From NCBI GenBank assembly GCA_016708875.1, contig JADJFA010000017.1, forward strand, positions 1-30,623: a stretch of DNA of 30,623 nt, in the 5' to 3' direction. Shown here one piece after another: positions 1-9,583 of this stretch. Below the pieces are notes generated by a model. The model made no database searches and was not told where the DNA came from. It was given only the letters and a program-made list of their open reading frames with translations. The DNA is from Lewinellaceae bacterium (GTDB lineage Bacteria; Bacteroidota; Bacteroidia; Chitinophagales; Saprospiraceae). The stretch's first letter is position 1, and each line of letters starts with the position of its first letter. The translations under genes and the position numbers were made by a program.

Positions 1-542
1 TTTTCCCTGGCAAACAAATTATAGGCAAGCACGATGGCCAGAGCAACAATGCTGCAAGGGAATGGCTTGTACTGATCGCCAAAACCGTTAATGCCGCCCC
101 CAGATGGCATTGCTGGTTTTGCAGGTTTCAAAGTGCGGAGGGCAAAAGTAAAACGCGGACAACGCGAGCCAGCCCCGTCCATCGCTCATGCTCGTCAGTC
201 CCGTTTGAAAAACAGGGAGAGCCAGTGCCTAAACCGACCCCCAAATACCCAACGACTCTCTGCCCCGTAGCTTTTGGCACGAAGCAAAGCCAGGTCACTC
301 AAAAATAAAGGCAAAAAGTCGCCGCCAACCACGAGACGATTTCCAATTTAAAACCCAGCAAAAAACGACAACAGGAGCAGGGCTAAAAAGAAAAGTCGGC
401 GGGATTCGAAGAAATAAAGAATGCGAAGTGCTATCGGCGCACGAAATAGAGGTTAAAAAACACAAATCTAACACTAGATGCCCAACCGATCCAATGCCGT
501 TTAAATCCTTTAGGACAAATTCACCAAACGCTACTTATTTTT
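1..542. other. Region without a recognisable gene
   Basis: I see no convincing gene here. On the minus strand an open frame runs from an ATG at 108-110 off the left edge (about 36 codons). It contains a hydrophobic stretch (IVALAIVLAYNLF), so it could be the start of a membrane protein, but nothing identifies it. The stretch from 350 to 540 is A-rich and probably holds the upstream region of the receptor gene that starts at 543. I could not assign a specific promoter. Confidence 0.3.
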
Positions 543-2925
543 ATGTTGAAAAAGACACCTTTACCCTCTTCCAAATGGGCTGGCCGACTTTTGCTCCTGC
601 CCTTTATTTCAATTGCTTTATCCTTTTCGGCTTTTGTCAAAAGCCGCTTCACCATTAGTGGGACCGTGACCGACCGTGCAAGCGGTGAACACCTCATCAG
701 AGCCACGGTGCGCGACGTAAAAAGTGGAAAGGCACTGTGACCGGCAATACATTTGGTTTTACAGCCTAACCCTGCCTGCTGATTCAGCCCTCATTGCTAT
801 CACGTACAGCTGGCGACCTGAAGGCGTTTGGCGTTCGCACCCAGAAAAAACGTGGGTGCAAGCATTGGGCATGGAGGACAACACTGTACTGAAGCGAAGT
901 GATGAATCGGCGTTATGAGCGCGTGAAGGGCATGCAGTAGGATATTGACAACCATCCCTTGGTAAAAGGCATTGTCACAGCCTTCCCTTGGTAAAAGGGA
1001 CATACTCAGCGCAACACCGCACGGCGTGTCAGGCGGGAGTGAAAAACCAGAGTGGAATTACGTACCGGGGCGGCGGACCCGATCAGAATTGTTCCCACTG
1101 GATGGTGTACCGATATATAATGTGTCGCACCCGTTTGGTTTTCGTCGTTGTTAATGCAGGGCGCGGCGAAAGATGTATCGCTGATAAAAGGCCGGTTCGC
1201 GGCGCGATTACGTTGATCGCGTCGTCATAAAGGATCGAGATGATGAAGAGATGACGAGGAGCATTAGATTTGTGGGGAAACCATTGCAAATGTTTGGCTG
1301 AAAACTGGTATCGAAGGAGTGATCGAAGAACGGTCCTCGTTTGTTCATCATCGATAGAACGAACAAATATGTGACATTTTGGCGGGGCCGCGCATCAAAG
1401 CTGGATTCGAGGTCAGCCCAATGGGCAGGAAGGCGTGAAGATGAGTTATTTTTTGGTGATGAGCATGGGTGAACCTTCGCCGATTTTGCGCCGAAAGACC
1501 GCGTTTACCTCGGTTTTTTACCGAGAAAGACAAGTTTTATTTTTGTTTGGAGAGAATGAACTGCAGTACGAAGATAAGTTCAAGGCGGATCTCGGATGGG
1601 GATAACATTTACTTCCGCATTCCGCTGGGTTCACATCATCAGGGCCTGAAGCGCCACTTCTATTTCAACGCGTGATACCGGTTTGAGGACGTCATGAAGC
1701 TGAGCCGTAACGCGATTTTGAAAACGGATCGAGGTGAACCCCGAAGAGTTGATTGATATGCATTATTTTTGGGTGTATTGGCGATGTGTGGCGGAAAAGT
1801 TACGGCTTCGATTACAGGCCTTGGCCCAAACCATTACATCAGATTTGGCGCAGAATGCCCATTTTACACCTTCCGTCCAGTTGAATTTCCATCCAGTTTT
1901 CCTCGCTTGTTTTGGGCGGCAGACTTTGATTTCGCTGATATTCATTGATTTTAATGTTTGATAGTTTTTGGCGAAGACGATTGGAGAGGTCAAACACAAT
2001 TGGCGTGAATCAATTGCGGTTTACCTCTCAAGGGATTTTGGGAGTTGACTATTTCGGAGTTAAGCAAGAAATCGTGCCACTTTATCTTTTTGAGACGAGT
2101 TTGGTCACTCAAGGCGAGTTTAAGCACCATGCATAAGTACATATACACCTGCTCACCAACGAGACTAATCGTTTGCCTACTGATCTTTGGCTGCAAAATA
2201 CTCAACAGTAAAACCTCAAGTGCCTGGCAAACTTGGCGTTAGGTGACAAGGTGTTTGAAAGACTAGGTGCAGTGTAATGAGACTGTATTTAAGGAGATCA
2301 ACATAATCTTGTTTCAGGAAGGCTCAAAATCTTCTGCAATTTCAAAATTGGGAGGACCGTGTTTCGCAGGGCGATGGAACTGCTTACAGGGCGGAGTTTT
2401 TGTCAGGAAAAGGAGCTAGAAACTCCGGCGGGTTTCAGGTTGGTTACCCGCTCTCCTAAATGCAGCATTTTGATGAGATCAATTTGGGAATGTTTTCCCC
2501 CCTAAATACGACCGTCTGGACCGCTTTTGAAATCACTGGATCCCTATCAATTTCGCAAACGTTTTCAATGGCCACCATTCGCGGTTTACCACGGGCAATG
2601 CGGTCACGTTCGGCGACTCATACCTGGGGCCCGGCAACTATTCTATCAGGACTATGAGCAAGAGGTGAAAAACACACCCCGGCGAAACAACTTTCGGATG
2701 CCCTCCTACAACCGGCTCGATGCGGGTTTTGGTTTCACCAGAAAAAAACGCCGCTATACCCGCACCCTGGTCATTTTGGTGCTTACAACACTACAACCGC
2801 AAAACCCGTTTTTTCTTTCACCGACACTGAAGATGTCAATGGACAGAACAAGACTGTTGAAAGAAGCCTTTTCACGGTCATTCTGCTTCATGGAGCTTAA
2901 ATTCCAAAACAAGAGTTCTTTTTAG
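543..2925 (+). pseudogene. TonB-dependent outer-membrane receptor, frameshifted
   Basis: An outer-membrane receptor that would import a ligand with energy from TonB/ExbBD; the ligand is unknown. The start at 543 gives a basic, hydrophobic signal peptide (KWAGRLLLLPFISIALSFS), then a carboxypeptidase-regulatory-like domain (FTISGTVTDRASGEHLIRA, continuing in a second frame as NTFGFYSLTLPADSALIAI). The plug domain is visible at about 1000-1250 across frames (GVSGG, YRGGGPDQN, LDGVPIYNVSHPFGF). The barrel end is at about 2690-2925 (SYNRLDAGFGFTRKKRRYTRT, FGAYNT, FTDTEDVNGQNKTV, FMELKFQN). About 794 codons fits the family. Many frameshifts break it, with stretches at 1300-2400 barely readable. 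The next gene is a DUF4249 lipoprotein, a usual partner of such receptors in Bacteroidota. Whether it is a true pseudogene or a low-quality read of an intact gene is open. Confidence 0.8.
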
Positions 2926-2997
2926 CCACTAATTACCGTGTTTCACCAATTCAGACCATAATTCAGTTAGTGAAAATTCACTGTCAATCTATTGGCT

Positions 2998-3934
2998 ATG
3001 ATAAATATCACCTAAATTTGAGAAAATGTCCTCTTCATTCTCTGCATATCCTCGCTTGCACTGGTTTCCCGGTACGAGATTTTTAATAAACGGTGGAAAT
3101 TGACCCCCGCCCTATGAAAAACAATTCGTGGTTTCACCTGAATCTGACCGATCAGGATACCTGCGTTCAAGTATTGTTGACCCGCAATTTGGGGATCCTC
3201 GAAGCGGTGCCCCACTACGACGATTATTTTGTGAAAGGGCTCCATGGAACTCTACAAGACGGCCAAAAGTGGATTTCGCTTTCGCCTTTAAGTGTCTGAC
3301 AACAATACTTGTGTTTATTGGGTGTAGTTTCCAGGTCCGTTGCAATAGGCAGTACCTGTAAGTCAAAGCAGAACAATCGGATTTCCCAAAGTAGGCGCGA
3401 TGCAAGGGGTGCCCGGTGATTTCGTGGTGGACTCTGCCGGGTGAGGCTAATGCCAGTTCGGGCCTGATAGAGATCAATTAGATTTGGTAGGTGTTCTTTC
3501 CAAGATCAACAGGGGTTGCACCAACTAATATGAGGTGGCACATTTCAACGCATTTTATTACACGTCCTTCTACAACCCTAACACGGGAATGTATGATACC
3601 GTTGGCTTGTATCAATACCCGATTTATCCGGAAGATTTTACGGATCCAAATGTGGCCTTTGGGTTCAAAGGAAGTGGACTTATCTAAGGGATCGTTTTTC
3701 GATGGGCGACGTACAAATTTCAGGAAAGGAGATATGTGGAAGTTCAGAAGGCATGACCGTTCGCGTGCAACGTACGGAAGCCTACATCGGTGGTCGCGTT
3801 CCTACAAGCAAAATTACGATGCTGGTGAAAACCCGCTTGGAACCGGTGTCCGTGTTCAACAATTTGGTGGATGGGCTGGTATATTTTCTGTTTGCGCGGG
3901 AGAAGGTACTTATAGTTCAGTAAGATCGATTTAG
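2998..3934 (+). pseudogene. DUF4249 family lipoprotein, frameshifted
   Basis: DUF4249 proteins are Bacteroidota surface or periplasmic lipoproteins, often encoded just after a TonB-dependent receptor as here; their biochemical role is not established. The start region reads LFILCISSLALVSR, a lipoprotein-type signal in which the expected cysteine reads as arginine. Family-like segments then follow in shifting frames: LNLTDQDTCVQVLLTRNLGI, GILEAVPHYDDYFVKG, DGQKWISLSPLSV, FVVDSA, HFNAFYYTSFYNPNTGMYDT, VAFGFKGSGLI, VRVQRTEAYIGG and VSVFNNLVDGLVYFLFA. The length of about 310 codons is normal for the family. At least six frame changes break it. The exact start is uncertain; I chose the ATG at 2998 because it precedes the signal-like stretch. 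Confidence 0.75.
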
Positions 3935-3960
3935 AAAAAAGAAAATAGTAAGCAAAACCA

Positions 3961-4067
3961 CAAAACAGGAGAACCGCAATTTAAAACCATACAGTTTGAT
4001 CCGAAAATGGCCGAGTCACCCCTTTCGAAAATGCTCTATATGATTTTAAATTTTCGGTTCTCTGTTT
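3961..4067. repeat. Imperfect inverted repeat, about 30-bp arms
   Basis: The left arm at 3961-3991 (core GAGAACCGCAATTTAAAACC) pairs with the right arm at 4039-4067 (core GATTTTAAATTTTCGGTTCT), with a loop of about 47 bp. The arms share most of 30 positions. It lies between the DUF4249 gene and glmM and could fold as a transcript end or a cruciform. The A/T-rich arms and long loop are not those of a classic intrinsic terminator. Confidence 0.55.
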
Positions 4068-4141
4068 GCTGTTTCACTTTTAGCTCACAACATACTTTTA
4101 CAGACTTTTTTGACCCCAGTCCACCGAGTTCCTAACCTTGC

Positions 4142-5503
4142 ATGTGTTACCTTACCTCATCAAGTCCATTTCTGGCTTTCCAGGCACCGTTGGAGGCCGG
4201 CCGGGCGAAAACTCCTGACTCCACAAGACATCGTGGAGATCTACCGCCGCCTTTGGCCAATGGTGCTGGAGACCACGGGCAGCCCCATATCGAAGCTGGT
4301 CGGGCGCGACGGACGTGTTTAGGCGAAATCCTTGGCGCATCTGGTTGTGAACACTTTGCCGGAGCATGGGTATCTCTGTTGTTGACCTCGGACTTAGCAC
4401 CACTCCCACGGTAGGGATACCGGTGCATTAGAAAAAGCAATTGGCATCTCCATTCTTACAATAAAGTCACGTCCTAAGTGGGGCTTATTGAATTGCTCAA
4501 TGCCAAAGGCAGGTTCAAAGCGCGAAAAATAGCTGCAGACGTTTTGGATTTAGTGGAAAAAATCAGTCGAGTATGCCTCTCTGTTGAAACCCGGGAAACA
4601 CCGCCAGGACAATTCCTATATCCAAAAACATATTGCCCAAATCCTTGCCCACCCACTCGTAGATATTAAGGGCGTACGCGACAAAGGTTTTAAAATCGTA
4701 GTGGACACCATCAATTCACAGGAGCATTGGCGGTTCCTCCCTTGCTTGGAAGCACTTGGTTGTCAATGTATTTTAGTCAATGGCGAAATCAATGGACTCT
4801 TCGCCCATAATCCAGAGCCTTTGAAGGAACACCTCGACCAACTCTCTGCCGAGGTCAAATGCAAAAAGCAAATCTGGGCATCGCGGTAGATCCCGACGTG
4901 GTCGCCTGGTGTTCATGTGTAGAAGACGGCGAACTTTTGGGGAAGAATATACCCTGGTGGCCGTAGCGGATTATGTGCTTTCAAAGCGAGGCGGCGCAAC
5001 ACCGTCCATCCGAACCTCGCCAGCACCGCGCCCTGCGTGATGCCTACCCGAAATATGGCGGCGAATACCACGCGGCGGCCGTAGGCGGGGTGAATGTGGT
5101 GGACAAAATGAAGGCTGTAAATGCCGTGATTGGGGGCGAAGGTAACGGCGGCATTATCGTGCCGGAACTGCACTGGGTCGTGACGCGCTGATTGGTATCG
5201 CGCTGTTTCTCGGCCATTTGGCACAATCAGGCAAGCAGATTTCGACCCTGCCCGAGACCTACCCGGAAGACACTGGCCAAGGGCAAAATCGAGCTCGCCC
5301 GATATTGACCTTGAAAAAATCTTAAGGCGCTTCCAGGAAAAATACCACCGCGAAGAAGTTAACACGGAAGACGGCCTCAAGATTGACTTTGCGGATGGTT
5401 GGGTACGTTCGACCCTCGAATACCGAACCGATCATCCAGGTGTATTCGGAAAGTCATTCGGCGGTAATTGCGGGTAATTTGGCAAAGAAGATAATGGCGG
5501 TCA
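4142..5503 (+). CDS. glmM: Phosphoglucosamine mutase, frameshifted as read
   Basis: Converts glucosamine-6-phosphate to glucosamine-1-phosphate in the cytoplasm, on the path to UDP-N-acetylglucosamine for cell wall synthesis. Recognised from the start (LIKSISGF then GTVGGRPGEN), LTPQDIVE, VGRDGRV, a degraded active-site serine loop near 4455-4480 (ILT...PK, where TASHNP is expected), and LLNAKG. Further on come HIAQILAHPLVDIKGV, KIVVDTIN, LGCQCILVNGEINGLFAHNP, the metal-loop region LGIAVDPDV, YVLSKRGG, GGVNVVDKMKAVNAVIGGEG, and the phosphate-binding end NTEPIIRVYSESHS. About 455 codons is the family length. The related phosphomannomutase is the main alternative; the NGEINGLFAHNPEP stretch and the C-terminus favour GlmM. 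Roughly ten frameshifts are present. Because the enzyme is normally essential, sequencing error is the simplest explanation. The 3' end runs directly into a DinB fragment. Confidence 0.82.
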
Positions 5504-5635
5504 GATTTTGACAAAATTTACCCCCTGGAAAAACATGGCAAAGTGGTAACGACGCGCTATATGATCCTCCACTTGCTCACACACCTGAATTACCATTTGG
5601 GGCAGATTAATTACCATAGAAGACTACTCACGTAG
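5504..5635 (+). pseudogene. DinB-family protein, C-terminal remnant
   Basis: A 44-codon open stretch ending in TAG reads DFDKIYPLEKHGKVVTTRYM then ILHLLTHLNYHLGQINYHRR. The HLNYHLGQINYHRRLL end is characteristic of DinB/DUF1572-type four-helix metal-binding proteins, whose conserved histidines lie in this last helix. The rest of that protein (roughly 110 residues) is missing: the sequence immediately before is the end of GlmM in another frame. It looks like the right side of a deletion, or a misassembly, that joined glmM to a downstream dinB-like gene. Confidence 0.6.
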
Positions 5636-5644
5636 CTAGGGTAT

Positions 5645-5788
5645 GGTTTTGATTGACGAGTACATGATTGTTGATTGTTGATGGGTATGTAAGATTTTCG
5701 ATGGTCTATGTATCGAAAATCGCACATAAGCACATCACCCATTCCATCAACAATCAACAATCATGTACTCATCAATCGTCAATCAAAA
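5645..5788. repeat. Long nested inverted repeat (cruciform-like)
   Basis: The outer left arm at 5645-5684 (GGTTTTGATTGACGAGTACA, continuing with TGATTGTTGATTGTTGATGG) is matched almost perfectly by the right arm at about 5750-5788. The right arm carries one extra 7-bp ATCAATC-like unit. A second perfect 10-bp repeat lies in the loop: GATTTTCGAT at 5693-5702 against ATCGAAAATC at 5712-5721. The arms contain TGATTGT heptads. The element fills the gap before the cysteine desulfurase gene and would be transcribed in its leader or as the end of the upstream unit. Confidence 0.8.
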
Positions 5789-5827
5789 ACCCCCGAGTTA
5801 TCCCGTCAGTACCATAATTCAACCACC

Positions 5828-6974
5828 ATGCAAAGAGTCTATTTCGACAACGCCGCCACCACCCCCATCTCTGAAGAAGTCATCAACGCGATGCTGCCCA
5901 TCCTGCGTGGGCAATACGGCAACCCTTCCAGCATTCATGCGGAAGGCCGAAGCGTACGGGCTGCCGTGGAGGCTGCACGCAAAGCCGTAGCGCAAAGCAT
6001 TGGAGCCGGCACTGGGAGATTTTTTTACCTCTGGTGGAACGGAGAGCAACAACATGGCCATCAAGTGCTCCGTGCGCGACCTTGGCGTACAACGCATTAT
6101 TTCAGTCCGACAGAGCACCATTGGCACACACGCCATCGAAACCGTGGAAAAGGTGAATGGGGTGGAAGTGGTTGCCCGTAGATGCTGTTGGAAGACCTGA
6201 TTATCAGGCACTTGAATCTGCATTGGCCGATTCTGGCGGTAAAAAAACACTCGTGACGCTCATGCATGCCAACAACGAGATCGGCACTATATGATCGACC
6301 TCGGCAAAGTGTCCGGCTTGTGCCGTCAATATGGCGCGCTTTTCCATTCAGATACGGTGCAGACCGTTGGGCACTTTCCCATTAACGTGCAGGAAACACC
6401 CTTGAATTTCATGTCGGGTGCAGCCCATAAATTCCACGGACCAAAAGGCGTGGGATTCATTTACATAAGCCCCGAAACCCCCATCAAGCCGTTTATTGAT
6501 GGAGGCGCTCAGGAGCGCAACATGCGCGGCGGCACGGAGAACGTGTACGGCATTGTAGGGCTTGCCAAAGCCCTCGAACTCGCCACCAACGAAATGAAAG
6601 AACGTGTGGCGCATATCTGCGATGTTCGCAACTATTTGAAAGAAAGACTTTCAGAAACTTTTGATGATATCCAGTTCAACGGCGACTGCGACGGCGACAG
6701 CCTTTACACAGTACTGAACGTTTCCTTCCCGCCCAACCCGAAAAATGAGCTGCTGTTGCTGAGTCTGGATATTGCAGGAATCAGTTGTTCCGGCGGCTCA
6801 GCCTGTTCGAGCGGCTCGGAAAAAGGCAGCCACGTGCTCGAAGCCATTCACGCTGATCCGATGCGGAAGAGCATTCGTTTTTCGTTTTCGCATTACAATA
6901 CAAAAGCGGAAGTGGATTTTGTGGTGGAAAAATTGAAGGCGATTTTGCCTGTGCGGGAAGTGGTGGGGGTGTGA
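5828..6974 (+). CDS. Cysteine desulfurase (NifS/IscS type), three frameshifts
   Basis: A PLP enzyme that takes sulfur from cysteine as a persulfide for Fe-S clusters or tRNA thiolation. The start at 5828 gives MQRVYFDNAATTPISEEVIN, the usual family N-terminus. Then come YGNPSSIHAEGR, FFTSGGTESNNMAIK, a MHANNEIGT motif, HSDTVQTVGHFPINV, the PLP-lysine loop GAAHKFHGPKGVGF, GAQERNMRGGTENV, and the catalytic-cysteine loop SGGSACSSGSEKGSHVL. The length of about 380 codons is normal. Frames change near 6013 (GGG where GG is expected), near 6170 (TT for T) and near 6288 (an extra AT in TATAT). All three are at short repeats, so errors are likely. The final 684 bp from 6291 is an uninterrupted frame. 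It converges with the protease block. I cannot tell which iscS/nifS/sufS-type paralog this is. Confidence 0.9.
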
Positions 6975-6975
6975 G

Positions 6976-7007
6976 GTGTTTAGCATTTTAAACACGCACT
7001 TATTTTT
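6976..7007. terminator. Hairpin between convergent genes
   Basis: A perfect 7-bp stem GTGTTTA/TAAACAC (6976-6982 and 6989-6995) with a 6-nt loop is followed by a T-rich tail ending in T6 (7001-7007). It lies two bases after the cysteine desulfurase stop and just before the stop of the minus-strand caspase gene, so it may end transcription for the plus strand. The A/T-rich stem makes it a weak intrinsic terminator. Confidence 0.55.
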
Positions 7008-9572
7008 TCACTTATCCGGGAAGTACTTTTTCTCCAATTTCTTAAACCCAGGCAGCCTCCGCACCGGAGCAAAATCAAAGTATTGGAACTCGTAAATGGT
7101 CTCCCAGGCCATTCCTTTTTGAAAGGCTTGCTCCGCGAAATTAAGCGCGGCGGAGGTTTTGCCCTCCACGGCATAGAGGATGGCGAGGTTGGAATAGAAA
7201 ATTGAATTGTCTGGGTCCATTTCCATTCCCTTAAAAAAAGACTGGCGGGCCTCCTCATATCGTGCGAGCTTCAGGTACACCTGCCCGAGCAGCTCCCAAT
7301 TCCAATAGAGTTTTGGGTTAATGCGAATGCATTTTTTCACTAAGGCTTCCGCATCGGCCATACGGCCAGATTTTAACTTGTTACTGGCCAATAACCATAA
7401 AGCAGCCTCATCAAGTGAGTCTTTCGCTAGGATTTTTGGAGCAAATCTTGATTCAGGATAAAGACCGTTTTCGTGAAATACTTCTGCCACGCTACCTTGG
7501 ACAATTATTGATGAATCATACGCGAGGGCTTTAGTCAGCAAATCCTTTGCTTCAGCCATGCGCTGTGTCTTCAGGTACACACCCGCTAAATATACTAGGC
7601 AAGCCGTGCCATTCGGCTCGATTTCTAATCCTTTGAGAAAGTATTTTTCTGCCTCAGCATACTGGCCTATATTGGAATAAGAACAGCCCAGAAAGTTGAA
7701 CGTGTACTCACTTGGCTTGTCCGCTTGTACTGCTTTTAAAAAATAGCCAATGGATTCATTCATTTTGCCTTTGTTGAAATACAGGCTGCCAAGCCAAAAA
7801 TAAGCCCCTTCATAAGTTGAATCCACGGCAATCGCTTGTAGATAGCAAGCTTCGCTGGCATCCAGATTGCCCTGCCTATTCTGCAACCAACCCAAATTCC
7901 CCATGTCCTTGCCTCACTGGAATCAATTGTAAGGGCTTTTTCTAAAAGGATTTGTGCTTCCCCGAATCGCTTGAGATTGGTTAACATCCACCCCAGTTTG
8001 GTATAAGCCCTGATCCAATTAGGAGAAGCCTCAATTGCTTTGTAACCATAAAAAGCCATCGAATCTATATTCGGGATGACCTTCTCGAACACCTCGCTTA
8101 TCCCCCGGTAGGTTAGCGCCGCATCTGGCTGCTGTGACAGGGACGCGCGATATTTGTCCAATATCCGCTGTCCAAGCACGGAATCTGGGTTCAAAGGACT
8201 TTCCATCTGCAATACTGCACCTTCGAAATAGAATTTTCTTGCCTGCAGGGTTTGATACATATAATGCTCCGGGCCGAGAAGTTCGGCGGCGCGTTCGAGC
8301 AGCCGAGGATAAGGCGCATATTTTTTCAAGCGTTCAAGCCGGTAGAGGCGAGTCTCGGTGCGCTCCATTTTCATCAGGTTGTTGATGGCCTGTTGCGCGT
8401 CATCTTGCAAAGCGGCGGCATAGTTGCGGCGCATGGAATTATGCAACCGTTCCAGTTTCGGCTCAGCCATGAGGCGCAGATAGTAGGCGTCGGCACATTC
8501 GCCGGGCGGCTCTAGAAATACCTTTTCTTTCAGGGCTTTTTTGAAGCGGTAGTAAAGTGCCCGAATGGTCGAGTCCACCGTAGCCAACACCTCATCCTCA
8601 ATGCCCCTGCTATCGGTAGCGCTGAAAAGGGCGGTTGCTTGTCTTGTTTTTTTTTCACCTGCGCCAGTAAATCCGGGAACACCGCCGCCAGTTTTTCTGT
8701 GCGGTTGCCGACCGTCATCGGTACTTGGCTTTGCGGGGACACCTCTGGTGTAACATGGTCTTCAAGGTGGCGACCGATTTCCATCAGATTTACCGAACCG
8801 TCGCTGTTGCCGTCGGCGAGGCCGTAAAGTCCGTCCACGAGATGGAAACTGAACGCGCCTCTGCCGCCGCCCCATTGCTCACCTTCAAGGCTGTATTCAT
8901 CGGGCTGGCAGGAGAGAATCTTGATTTCGTTGGCGAACTGTTGTGCGAGGTTCTGGCTGGTGAGCCATGCACCGCCGATACTGTTGCCCGCCAGTTTGCC
9001 ACTACGGCGGCAGGCATCGGTGATAATGAGCACCCGCGCCTTGTTCTCCGTGCTCAAAGTCGTGATCACATCTTTGAGGAAAAATATCGGGTACGCGCCT
9101 GATATGTACGACTGCGGCGGAGAATCCCAGCAGAGCAAAAAACCGTGCTGATTGCGGGTTTTGGTTTCCACGTCGCCGTGACCGGAGAAGTAGATAATGG
9201 CCTGATCGCCCGGCTTGCTTTCGTCCATGAGCCAGCCGAGGGCGGCGTCGAACTGGGCGACGGTGGCTTCTGAATTGAGCAGTACTTCAAGGTGGTCGCC
9301 ATCAAGCGAGCCGCCTCAGGGGGAGCGGAGGAAATTGGCGAAAGCATTGGCGTCCGCGTCGGCGAAGCGCAGGTCTGGGATTTGCGGGTCTTGGTAGTCG
9401 GAGATGCCGATGACGACGGCGCGCGTGCCCGCCGTAGCCTTGGCGGAGGAGGGGCGCCCGCCTCCGCCAAGGCTACGGCAGGTAAAGGTGACGCAACCAG
9501 CTTCACCGCTTTTTGATCTGGGAAAACCCTGGAAAGGGAGGATGAGGAGCAGGGTGAAAAGGAGTTTTTCAT
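7008..9572 (-). CDS. Caspase-family (C14) protease with EF-hand loop and TPRs, copy 1
   Basis: Fourth and last gene of the caspase run. The start at 9572 follows the previous stop by 11 bp and opens with a short signal-like stretch. After a palindrome-encoded linker comes the caspase domain: VVIGISDYQDPQIPDLRFAD, the catalytic histidine in IIYFSGHGDVE (near 9180), and the catalytic cysteine in ITDACRRSGKLAG. That loop holds one arginine more than in the sister genes. Next is an EF-hand loop with all ligand positions (DGNSDGSVNLME), then a linker (RLYRLERLKKYAPYPRLLER), then about ten degenerate TPR units ending KKYFPDK. TPRs normally bind protein partners. The signal peptide suggests export. 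Frame breaks lie near 7890, 8580 and 9230-9480; the last 897 bp is one clean frame. Substrate and partners are unknown. Confidence 0.85.
9427..9482. repeat. In-gene palindrome of caspase copy 1
   Basis: Left arm 9427-9449 (GCCCGCCGTAGCCTTGGCGG and on) pairs with right arm 9461-9482 (CCTCCGCCAAGGCTACGGC and on), with an 11-bp loop. At least 19 bp are perfectly paired. It sits at the same place as the shorter hairpins of copies 2 and 3, between the signal peptide and the caspase domain. Its core is unrelated in sequence to theirs, although the outer ends (CCCGCCG.AGC, GGTAAA) are alike. Confidence 0.75.
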
Positions 9573-9583
9573 GGTTGTGGGTT

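Noticed and set aside
4110..4440. Overlapping open frames of 70-97 codons on both strands
   Set aside because: They are other-frame readings of the 5' part of glmM; only the frames giving LIKSISGF, LTPQDIVE and VGRDGRV match a protein family.
4913..5380. A 155-codon minus-strand open frame
   Set aside because: It lies opposite the well-matched GlmM segment GGVNVVDKMKAVNAVIGGEG; its own translation has no recognisable domain.
9427..9482. Insertion sequence terminal repeats
   Set aside because: No transposase-like frame lies between or beside the arms; the loop is only 11 bp.
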